From contig JAHYZB010000100.1 in NCBI GenBank assembly GCA_019424645.1, positions 1 through 14,590 of the forward strand: a stretch of DNA of 14,590 bases, in the 5' to 3' direction. The stretch comes from Oxalobacter formigenes (lineage in GTDB: Bacteria > Pseudomonadota > Gammaproteobacteria > Burkholderiales > Burkholderiaceae_D). Below, piece after piece: positions 7,055-13,622 of the stretch (positions are counted from its first letter, which is position 1; the number at the start of each line of letters is the position of its first letter). A model generated the notes under the pieces. The model made no database searches. It was not told the DNA's origin and saw only the letters and a program-made list of their open reading frames with translations. The position numbers and the translations under genes were made by a program.

Positions 7055-7131
7055 AGGGGAGTCGCCAAGCTGGTTAAGGCACTGGATTCTGATTCCAGCA
7101 TGCGAAGGTTCGAATCCTTCTTCCCCTGCCA
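7055..7131 (+). tRNA. tRNA-Gln (anticodon CUG)
   Basis: The 77-nt cloverleaf has acceptor arms AGGGGAG/TTCCCCT (last pair G-T), D stem GCC/GGC, anticodon stem CTGGA/TCCAG and loop TTCTGAT, giving anticodon CTG at 7089-7091. The T arm matches the first tRNA-Gln and CCA is encoded (7129-7131). It differs from the tRNA at 5012 at six positions: one in the acceptor arm, four in the anticodon stem as two compensatory pair changes, and one at the wobble base. It should read CAG only. It lies 36 bp before prs2. Confidence 0.97.
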
Positions 7132-7167
7132 TCACTTTCAAAGCACCCAACAGGCGTGCAAAAAATC

Positions 7168-8136
7168 ATGTCCGACAATAACTTAATGATCTTCACTGGC
7201 AATGCCAATCCGGCTTTGGCTGCCAAGGTTGCCAGCAAACTCGGCCTTCCCCTCGGTAAAGCATTCGTTTCCAAATTTTCTGATGGTGAAACCACTGTTG
7301 AAATCAACGAAAACGTTCGCGGCAAGGATGTCTTTGTCATCCAGTCCACCTGCGCTCCCACCAACGATAACCTCATGGAAATCGTTTTGATGGTCGATGC
7401 GCTGAAACGGGCTTCCGCTGAACGCATTACCGCATGCATTCCTTATTTCGGCTACGCCCGTCAGGACCGTCGTCCACGTTCCACACGCGTCGCCATCTCC
7501 GCAAGGGTCATCGCCAACATTCTTGAACACATCGGTGTTGACCGTGTCCTGATCATGGATGTCCATGCCGACCAGATTCAGGGATTCTTCGATATCCCGG
7601 TCGACAATATTTATGCTGCGCCCCTGTTGTTAAGCGACCTCAGAAAGAAAAACTACAAGGATTTGCAAGTCGTCTCTCCTGACATTGGCGGTGTCGTTCG
7701 TGCCCGGGCGCTGGCAGAACATCTGGGATGCGAATTGTCGATTATCGACAAGCGCCGTCCCCGCCCGAATGTGTCCGAAGTGATGAATATCATCGGGAAT
7801 GTCGAAGGCAGAAACTGCGTGATTATGGATGACATGGTCGATACGGCCGGTACCCTGACGCAAGCGGCTGAAGCTTTGAAGGAACGCGGTGCAAAAATGG
7901 TCGTCGCCTACGCCACGCATCCTGTCTTGTCCGGCCCTGCCGTCAACCGGATTACCAGTTCCTCTCTGGATGAACTGGTCGTGACCGACACGATTCCATT
8001 GTCGGACGCCGCAAAGGAATGCAGCAAGATCCGCCAGCTTTCCTGTGCCGAACTTCTTGCCGAAACATTGAAACGCATCAATACAGGCGATTCGGTCATG
8101 TCCCTGTTAAAAGGCATGTACGATTCCGATCACTGA
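7168..8136 (+). CDS. prs: Ribose-phosphate pyrophosphokinase, copy 2
   Basis: This 322-residue second PRPP synthetase keeps every active-site element of copy 1, because codons 41-300 are identical at the DNA level. It differs by Lys20 and Leu27 near the N-terminus and by its tail: NTGDSVMSLLKGMYDSDH replaces NSGKSVMSLFNEANV. The frame extends upstream to a GTG at 7156, but the ATG at 7168 matches the MSDNNLMIF start of copy 1 and is preferred. Only 36 bp separate it from tRNA-Gln(CUG), against 117 bp in copy 1, and no separate promoter is seen. It probably depends on transcription continuing from the tRNA promoter. It is convergent with pth, with a shared terminator between. An assembly artefact is possible but unlikely, because both flanks are distinct. 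Confidence 0.95.
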   Translation: MSDNNLMIFTGNANPALAAKVASKLGLPLGKAFVSKFSDGETTVEINENVRGKDVFVIQSTCAPTNDNLMEIVLMVDALKRASAERITACIPYFGYARQDRRPRSTRVAISARVIANILEHIGVDRVLIMDVHADQIQGFFDIPVDNIYAAPLLLSDLRKKNYKDLQVVSPDIGGVVRARALAEHLGCELSIIDKRRPRPNVSEVMNIIGNVEGRNCVIMDDMVDTAGTLTQAAEALKERGAKMVVAYATHPVLSGPAVNRITSSSLDELVVTDTIPLSDAAKECSKIRQLSCAELLAETLKRINTGDSVMSLLKGMYDSDH

Positions 8137-8150
8137 TCGATCGCATTGAC

Positions 8151-8186
8151 AAAAAACCGCTCAATCATGAAATGAGCGGTTTTTTT
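8151..8186. terminator. Bidirectional terminator between prs2 and pth
   Basis: ACCGCTCA (8156-8163) pairs with TGAGCGGT (8173-8180). Six A residues precede the left arm and seven T residues end the right side (8180-8186), so it can terminate transcripts from both directions. It sits between the convergent prs2 and pth genes. Confidence 0.92.
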
Positions 8187-8200
8187 ATTTTCAGGACAGA

Positions 8201-8788
8201 TCAGCGATTCGTATGCAAATCTTTCATTGCCTTATCGAACTGCCCGTCACACAGTAAAGGGATGATCTGCATGCCATGCCCGATAGCCTCATTGATCAGA
8301 TTCTGGTCTTCATGCCGCGGACGCTGAAGGACGTAATCGATAACCGGAGACTTAAGGTTCTGGTTTCTGGGATGGCCCACCCCGATACGCAAGCGCCAGT
8401 AATCCTGGCCACCCAGTGCTGAAGTGATGTCTTTCAGACCGTTATGTCCGGCACTCGATCCTCCCCGTTTCAGTTTCGCCGCTCCGGGATTGATGTCCAG
8501 ATCATCGTGAACGACCAGAATGTCTTCCGGAGCGATCTTGAAGAAACGGGCCAATGCTCCGACCGCCTGACCGGAACGGTTCATGAATGTCTGCGGTTTC
8601 AGCAGCCAGACATCGTGTCCGTTTATTTTCGTTTTGGCGACAAAGGCCGAAAAACGGGTTTCCTTTTGCCAGCGACCATCCTGACTGGTATTTTCAAGAT
8701 TGTCCACAAACCAGAAACCTGCATTATGCCGGGTCTGTTCATACTCTGGACCGGGATTGCCCAGCCCGACAATAAGCCGAATACTCAT
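8201..8788 (-). CDS. pth: Peptidyl-tRNA hydrolase
   Basis: The 195-residue enzyme releases tRNA from peptidyl-tRNAs that drop off ribosomes. Visible: LIVGLGNPGPEYEQTRHNAG with Asn11 and the catalytic His21, KPQTFMNRSG with Asn70, VVHDDLDI with Asp95, and GGSSAGHNGL with Asn116. These are the standard active-site residues of bacterial Pth, at normal spacing. The ATG at 8786-8788 has an AT-rich upstream stretch with no recognisable Shine-Dalgarno. In the - strand direction it is the last gene of the rep-slyX-DUF2288-pth run, 36 bp after the DUF2288 gene. In relatives pth normally follows rplY on the same strand; here it is inverted relative to it and separated by the second tRNA/prs. Confidence 0.96.
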   Translation of the reverse strand: MSIRLIVGLGNPGPEYEQTRHNAGFWFVDNLENTSQDGRWQKETRFSAFVAKTKINGHDVWLLKPQTFMNRSGQAVGALARFFKIAPEDILVVHDDLDINPGAAKLKRGGSSAGHNGLKDITSALGGQDYWRLRIGVGHPRNQNLKSPVIDYVLQRPRHEDQNLINEAIGHGMQIIPLLCDGQFDKAMKDLHTNR

Positions 8789-8824
8789 AATAAAAAAATT
8801 GGGAATATTTGAGTGGAATAAGAA

Positions 8825-9136
8825 TCAGTTTGCGCGCTGCTGGACAAGAATCCATGGCCTGACAACCACTGCCCATAAACTCGCGTCCGTTTCGGACCAG
8901 ATTTGTGCCTGATCGTCCGTCACCCGCTCGATCTGTTTCTTTTCCAGCATATCCGAAATGGCCTTTGCATCATCGGCAGCCATCAAGGTGGCCACCTGAA
9001 TCATATCGACGGAATCGTCCACCGAAATGATTCGGCCTGCGGCAAAAAAACGCTCCAGTTCTTTCCAGGGTATCTGCGCCGTTTCCAGATTGATTTTGGC
9101 GTACAGCACTTCATCTTTTTGAGGATTGGTCGTCAT
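8825..9136 (-). CDS. DUF2288 family protein
   Basis: The small cytoplasmic protein (103 residues) has no signal peptide or membrane segment. The pattern NLETAQIPWKELERFFAAG near the N-terminus and the C-terminal SLWAVVVRPWILVQ are recognised from memory as DUF2288, a family of unknown function common in beta- and gammaproteobacteria and cyanobacteria. The middle part (about 38-75) is acidic and probably helical. It lies 15 bp downstream of slyX and 36 bp upstream of pth on the same strand, so it is probably cotranscribed with them. No function can be assigned. Confidence 0.8.
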   Translation of the reverse strand: MTTNPQKDEVLYAKINLETAQIPWKELERFFAAGRIISVDDSVDMIQVATLMAADDAKAISDMLEKKQIERVTDDQAQIWSETDASLWAVVVRPWILVQQRAN

Positions 9137-9151
9137 AAGAATTCAGGACAA

Positions 9152-9358
9152 TTAGTAATGGGGTGGTCTTTCATTGATCGTTCTGTCACTTTCAAGTTCA
9201 ATGATTCTTTTCGCCATATCTTTCAGGACTAGCTCCAGCTTGTCAATTTTGACCCGCTCCTGATAAACCAGCTTGTTCAATTCATCGATCATGTCTTCCT
9301 GATGACTGATTCTGATCTCGAGATCGACGAAACGTTCTTCCATTTTTTCAGTATCCAT
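9152..9358 (-). CDS. slyX: SlyX family protein
   Basis: The 68-residue protein is almost wholly a predicted coiled coil, with hydrophobic residues spaced in heptads through LEIRISHQEDMIDELNKLV and the following helix. It ends in RPPHY, the characteristic PPHY terminus of SlyX. SlyX is a widespread small protein without a settled biochemical role. The ATG at 9358 gives MDTEKMEERF; an internal ATG five codons later is also possible. It lies 35 bp downstream of rep and 15 bp before the DUF2288 gene on the - strand. Confidence 0.85.
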   Translation of the reverse strand: MDTEKMEERFVDLEIRISHQEDMIDELNKLVYQERVKIDKLELVLKDMAKRIIELESDRTINERPPHY

Positions 9359-9393
9359 AAAGTTTTGGAATAAAAATCGGATAATGTTCCAGT

Positions 9394-11451
9394 TTATGCT
9401 GCTTTTGGTTTTTGTAACAGGGCTTTCAAATTGGCCAGCCGGTCTTTCGGGGTCATTATTTCATCTTCTTTCGGAGGCGCGTCGCCTTCATCCAGCTTCA
9501 TTTCTTCAATGAACCGTGAGGGTTCACATTGCACGATCTCCCGACCTCTCTTGCGCTTTTTGCACCACGAAATGTGAAGCGTCCGTTGCGCACGGGTAAT
9601 ACCGACATACATCAGGCGGCGCTCTTCCTGAATCCGTGTTGCCAGCTGTTCGGCTGGCGTATCCGGATCACCCAGATGAGGCAATATGCCTTCTTCCACA
9701 CCGACGAGAAAAACATGAGGAAATTCAAGCCCCTTTGCAGCATGCAAGGTGGATAAATGAACGGCATCCGGTTCCTGATCCCTGCCTTCCAGCATCGTCA
9801 TCAAGGCGACCATCTGGGTCAGTTCAAGCAGATTTTTCTCCGGACCGTCTTCATTTTTTCCGCCCTTGCTTTTATCTTTGAGCCAGTTGGTGAATTCCAG
9901 TACATTCTGCCATTTCGTCTTGGCGCTGCGCTCATCGAAATTGTCGTACAAATAAACCTCATAGCCGATTTCATGCATCAGTTCGTCAAGAAGAGCCGCG
10001 GCATTCTCGCCTTTTCCGGACGCTCCCGGGCGGCTCGCCCGTTCTTCGATCTGGTTAATGAAATCACAAAATTCCCTTAAGGGCGTCAGCTGTCTTGGGG
10101 CAAGCTTGGCTTCGATCCCTCCCTTGAAAACCGCTTCGAACAGGGAACACTGCCATTGACCGGCGAATGCCCCAAGCGTTTCCAGCGTCGATTGCCCGAC
10201 ACCCCGTCTGGGCGTTGTCACCGCGCGGATAAAGGCAGGATCGTCATCCAGATTGGCAATCAGGCGCAGATAACTGATGATATCCCTGATTTCAGAACGG
10301 GCAAAAAAACTCTGGCCGCCTGAAATCGTATAGGGAATATTGTCCCGTCTCAACGCTGTTTCGAAAATACGCGCCTGATAATTGCCCCGGTAAAGAATGG
10401 CATAGTCCGAAAATTTGGCACGGCGTTCAAACTTGTGCGCAGACAACTGCATGACGATCTGTTCCGCTTCCTGCTCGTCATCGGGCATACCGGACACCTC
10501 AACGGGTTCACCCAGTCCATGTTCCGACCACAAGGTTTTTTCGAACAGTTTCGGATTGTTCCTGATGACGGCATTGGCCGCCTCCAGAATGCGCGTTGAT
10601 GAGCGGTAATTCTGTTCCAGCCGGATGATTTTCAAATCACTGAAGTCATCCTGCAAGGTTTTCAGGTTTTCAATCGTGGCGCCACGCCATGCATAAATTG
10701 CCTGATCGTCATCACCCACTGCGGTAAACATCGGTTTCTTGCCGACGCCTGTCACCAGAAGCTTCACGAGTTCGTATTGGCAGGTGTTGGTATCCTGATA
10801 TTCATCGACAAGGAGATAACGCAATCTTCGCTGCCATTTTTCCCTCACCTTTTCATTCGAGCGGAACAACTGCACTGGCAAGCGAATCAGATCGTCAAAA
10901 TCGACCGCCTGATAAGCGGACAGTGTTGCCATGTAATTCTGGTAGATCCGTGCAGCCTGCGCCTCTTCATCATCCACAGCGTTGTTCAGGGCGGCAACCG
11001 GATCGACCAGCCCGTTTTTCCAGAGCGAAACAATGCCCTGTATTCTCCGGATAGTCTGTTTGTCGGTCGTCACCGCCAGATCCTGAACCAGAGAAAAACA
11101 GTCGTCACTATCCAGAATGGAAAAACGGTCTTTCAGGTTCAGCTCTGCCGCTTCCTGACGCAAAATTTTCACGCCCAGGGAATGGAAAGTCGAAATCGTC
11201 AGCTGCGACGCCTGTTTCGGTTCGGTCAGCAACTTTGATATACGCTCCTGCATTTCGGCAGCGGCCTTGTTGGTGAAGGTCAGGGCAGCAATATTTTTTG
11301 CCTCATACACGCCACTGTCGATCAGATGGGCGATTTTTTGGGTAATGACACGTGTTTTACCCGAACCGGCTCCTGCCAGAACGAGGCATGGGCCATCCAT
11401 ATAAGTCACCGCATCATGCTGCTGGGCATTCAACCTGGCTGGCACATTCAT
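9394..11451 (-). CDS. rep: ATP-dependent DNA helicase Rep (UvrD/Rep family, SF1A)
   Basis: The 685-residue 3'-to-5' DNA helicase clears proteins from DNA ahead of replication forks. The motifs appear in order: Q motif LNAQQHDAV, Walker A AGAGSGKT (about 26-33), motif Ia TFTNKAAAEM, motif II LLVDEYQDTN (DEYQD about 216-220), motif III VGDDDQAIYAWRG, motif IV LEQNYRSS, motif V VHLSTLHAAKGLEF and motif VI RRLMYVGITRAQRTLH. The length and the RLNAQQHDAV start fit Rep rather than UvrD or PcrA. The frame also opens at a TTG (11463), but the ATG at 11449-11451 is chosen because it gives the short lead before the Q motif seen in Rep and has GGA seven bases upstream. It heads a likely four-gene - strand operon. 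Confidence 0.93.
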   Translation of the reverse strand: MNVPARLNAQQHDAVTYMDGPCLVLAGAGSGKTRVITQKIAHLIDSGVYEAKNIAALTFTNKAAAEMQERISKLLTEPKQASQLTISTFHSLGVKILRQEAAELNLKDRFSILDSDDCFSLVQDLAVTTDKQTIRRIQGIVSLWKNGLVDPVAALNNAVDDEEAQAARIYQNYMATLSAYQAVDFDDLIRLPVQLFRSNEKVREKWQRRLRYLLVDEYQDTNTCQYELVKLLVTGVGKKPMFTAVGDDDQAIYAWRGATIENLKTLQDDFSDLKIIRLEQNYRSSTRILEAANAVIRNNPKLFEKTLWSEHGLGEPVEVSGMPDDEQEAEQIVMQLSAHKFERRAKFSDYAILYRGNYQARIFETALRRDNIPYTISGGQSFFARSEIRDIISYLRLIANLDDDPAFIRAVTTPRRGVGQSTLETLGAFAGQWQCSLFEAVFKGGIEAKLAPRQLTPLREFCDFINQIEERASRPGASGKGENAAALLDELMHEIGYEVYLYDNFDERSAKTKWQNVLEFTNWLKDKSKGGKNEDGPEKNLLELTQMVALMTMLEGRDQEPDAVHLSTLHAAKGLEFPHVFLVGVEEGILPHLGDPDTPAEQLATRIQEERRLMYVGITRAQRTLHISWCKKRKRGREIVQCEPSRFIEEMKLDEGDAPPKEDEIMTPKDRLANLKALLQKPKAA

Positions 11452-11491
11452 TGATTGATCCAAACGTTTTCATAAACAATAGAGGGGTGCC

Positions 11492-11500
11492 ATTATAACA
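11492..11500 (-). promoter_or_regulatory. Extended -10 promoter for rep
   Basis: On the - strand the bases read TGT-TATAAT, a perfect TGn-TATAAT extended -10. It lies about 40 bases before the rep ATG. The -35 region is poor, which is usual for extended -10 promoters. It may drive the whole rep-slyX-DUF2288-pth run. Confidence 0.6.
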
Positions 11501-11564
11501 GCGGACAAGAGAGCCAACTCCCTCCAGTTCGGGTTAAACTGTAAACTTATGCGATTTGATAACA

Positions 11565-11592
11565 CTTGCAAATGGGAAAACAAACCCCATAT
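11565..11592 (+). promoter_or_regulatory. Sigma-32 (RpoH) heat-shock promoter of hslVU
   Basis: CTTGCAA (11565-11571) matches the heat-shock -35 CTTGAAA at 6 of 7 positions. After a 13-bp spacer, CCCCATAT (11585-11592) matches the -10 CCCCATnT fully. It lies about 60 bases before hslV. In E. coli hslVU is a classic sigma-32 target, which supports this reading. Confidence 0.85.
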
Positions 11593-11653
11593 TCTGCAAA
11601 ATAAACACTAAGGAAATTAGTCAGCAGTCCGATTAATCATCACAGGAATTCAA

Positions 11654-12190
11654 ATGGAACAATTTCACGGGACAACCATCGTATCGGTCCGGCGCGGCAC
11701 AACCGTCGCTCTGGGCGGAGATGGTCAGGTCACACTCGGCAACATTGTTATCAAGGGAACCGCACGAAAAGTCCGCAAGCTGTATAACGGACGTGTTCTG
11801 GCCGGTTTTGCAGGAGGCACTGCCGATGCATTTACCCTGATCGAACGTTTTGAGGCAAAACTCGAAAAACATCAGGGTAACCTGCTCCGTTCGTCTGTCG
11901 AACTGGCAAAAGACTGGAGAACAGATCGCATGCTTCGCCGTCTGGAAGCCATGCTGCTGGTTGCCGACAGGGAATCCACGCTTGTCATTACCGGCAATGG
12001 CGATGTACTGGAACCCGAAGAAGGTGTCGGAGCCATTGGTTCAGGCGGAGCCTATGCCCAATCCGCTGCGCTTGCACTCGTTCGCAACACGGATTTGCCA
12101 CCAGCGGATGTTGTCGGCAAAGCTCTCGAGATCGCTGGCGACCTGTGCATCTATACCAACAAGTCGCATATTATCGAAACACTGGATTAG
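11654..12190 (+). CDS. hslV: HslV (ClpQ) peptidase subunit of the HslUV protease
   Basis: The 178-residue threonine peptidase forms the double-hexamer core of the ATP-dependent HslUV protease. The start MEQFHG-TTIVSVRRG shows the short propeptide; the nucleophile is the Thr at position 7, exposed after its removal. ALGGDGQVTLGN (19-30), KVRKLYNGRVLAGFAGG (39-55) and AIGSGGAYAQSAALAL are family hallmarks. The AGGAA ribosome binding site at 11644-11648 is clear. It is followed by hslU after 41 bp and preceded by a sigma-32-type promoter, so heat-shock induction is expected. Confidence 0.97.
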   Translation: MEQFHGTTIVSVRRGTTVALGGDGQVTLGNIVIKGTARKVRKLYNGRVLAGFAGGTADAFTLIERFEAKLEKHQGNLLRSSVELAKDWRTDRMLRRLEAMLLVADRESTLVITGNGDVLEPEEGVGAIGSGGAYAQSAALALVRNTDLPPADVVGKALEIAGDLCIYTNKSHIIETLD

Positions 12191-12231
12191 TCCCGCTTTT
12201 CAGAAATTCTTTTTTCTGCAGAAAACAAATC

Positions 12232-13563
12232 ATGAATTTAACACCCAATCAGATTGTGACTGAACTCGACAAACACGTCGTCGGCCAGTCGAAAGCAAAA
12301 CGGGCCGTTGCCATCGCCTTGCGCAACCGCTGGCGCCGTCAACAGGTCGCAGAACCTTTAAGACACGAAATCACACCTAAAAACATCCTGATGATCGGGC
12401 CTACCGGCGTCGGCAAAACCGAAATTGCGAGACGGCTCGCCCGTCTGGCTGAAGCGCCGTTCATCAAGATCGAGGCAACCAAATTCACGGAAGTCGGCTA
12501 CGTCGGACGGGATGTCGATACCATCATTCGCGACCTCGTCGACATCAGCATTAAACAGACCCGTGAAGCAGAAATGAAAAAAGTCCGCACCAAAGCCATC
12601 GATGCGGCAGAAGACCGCGTACTGAACATTCTGATTCCACCTCCACGCGACTTTGGCTTCAATTCGAATGAATCGAATACTTCGTCGGGTGAAAACACTC
12701 GACAGGTTTTCAGGAAAAAACTCCGTGAAGGCAGCCTTGACGACAAGGAAATCGAAATAGAGGTGGATGAATCCGGCCCGCATATGGAAATCATGGCTCC
12801 TCCCGGCATGGAAGAGATGACCGAACAGATCAAATCCATGTTTTCCGGTATGAGTAGCGGCAGGAAGAAAAGCAAGAAAGTCAAAGTACGCGATGCCATC
12901 AAACTGCTGATTGAAGAAGAAGCGGCCAAACTGGTCAATGAAGACGAACTGCGCCAGAAAGCCATTACGAATGCAGAACAGAACGGTATTGTCTTTCTCG
13001 ACGAAATCGACAAGATCGCTTCCCGTTCGGAAATCGGCGGCGCCGACGTATCGCGCGCTGGCGTTCAACGCGACCTGCTTCCCCTGATTGAAGGAACGAC
13101 CGTCAACACAAAATATGGCATGATCAAGACTGACCATATCCTGTTCATTGCATCCGGTGCCTTCCAGTTGTCAAAACCGTCTGATTTGATTCCGGAATTG
13201 CAGGGACGACTTCCCATTCGCGTCGAGCTGGAATCCCTGTCAATTGAAGATTTTGAACAGATACTGACCAGCACGGAAGCCAGCCTGATCTCGCAATACA
13301 AGGCATTGCTGGCAACCGAAGGCATGCAACTTGAATTCGACAATGAAGCCATCCGGCGGCTTGCCGAGATTTCCCATACCGTCAACGAACGTACCGAAAA
13401 CATCGGTGCTCGACGACTTTATACGGTTATGGAAAGACTGCTTGAAGAAATTTCCTTCACCGCTGTCGATTACAACGGAACACTCACGATAGACAAGGCC
13501 TACGTCAATGAACGACTGGAAGCTCTGTCCACTGACGAGGATCTGTCCCGCTACGTGCTTTAA
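12232..13563 (+). CDS. hslU: HslU (ClpY) ATPase subunit of the HslUV protease
   Basis: The 443-residue AAA+ unfoldase feeds substrates to HslV; the length equals that of the E. coli protein. Seen: the N-terminal PNQIVTELDKHVVGQSKAKR, Walker A GPTGVGKT (56-63), the pore loop GYVG (89-92), a charged I-domain insertion (about 110-240), Walker B IVFLDEIDKIA, the sensor region LFIASGAF, the arginine-rich NIGARRLYTVMERLLEE, and the C-terminal tail DLSRYVL, which docks into HslV pockets. The frame is open back to 12145, overlapping hslV, but the ATG at 12232 matches the known MNLTPNQIV start. No strong Shine-Dalgarno is present, so it may rely on coupling to hslV. A terminator follows. Confidence 0.97.
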   Translation: MNLTPNQIVTELDKHVVGQSKAKRAVAIALRNRWRRQQVAEPLRHEITPKNILMIGPTGVGKTEIARRLARLAEAPFIKIEATKFTEVGYVGRDVDTIIRDLVDISIKQTREAEMKKVRTKAIDAAEDRVLNILIPPPRDFGFNSNESNTSSGENTRQVFRKKLREGSLDDKEIEIEVDESGPHMEIMAPPGMEEMTEQIKSMFSGMSSGRKKSKKVKVRDAIKLLIEEEAAKLVNEDELRQKAITNAEQNGIVFLDEIDKIASRSEIGGADVSRAGVQRDLLPLIEGTTVNTKYGMIKTDHILFIASGAFQLSKPSDLIPELQGRLPIRVELESLSIEDFEQILTSTEASLISQYKALLATEGMQLEFDNEAIRRLAEISHTVNERTENIGARRLYTVMERLLEEISFTAVDYNGTLTIDKAYVNERLEALSTDEDLSRYVL

Positions 13564-13583
13564 AGCTGTCCAGTCAATAGAAA

Positions 13584-13622
13584 GGGCGGTGCTTTCATAC
13601 AGGAGGCACCGCCCGTTTTTTT
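13584..13622 (+). terminator. Intrinsic terminator of hslVU
   Basis: GGGCGGTGC (13584-13592) pairs perfectly with GCACCGCCC (13606-13614) around a 13-base loop, followed by G and seven T residues. The T-tract overlaps the stop codon of the convergent nitroreductase gene. On the - strand it is followed by only three T residues, so it is weaker that way. Confidence 0.92.

Noticed and set aside
7156..7167. GTG start for prs2 adding four residues
   Set aside because: No matching residues exist in copy 1, which starts at the equivalent of 7168, and the upstream AGG would be too close to GTG.
4985..8136. Mobile element as the source of the prs duplication
   Set aside because: No transposase, terminal inverted repeats, target-site duplications or integrase are present; homologous tandem duplication is sufficient.
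11452..11463. TTG start for rep four codons upstream of the ATG
   Set aside because: The ATG at 11451 has a better-placed GGA and gives the usual short lead to the Q motif, although TTG cannot be fully excluded.
12145..12231. N-terminal extension of hslU overlapping hslV
   Set aside because: The 29 extra residues do not resemble HslU, and the ATG at 12232 gives the known N-terminus and exact family length.
12498..13137. Long - strand open frames within hslU
   Set aside because: They are antisense to a fully convincing AAA+ gene and have low-complexity Ser/Phe-rich translations.
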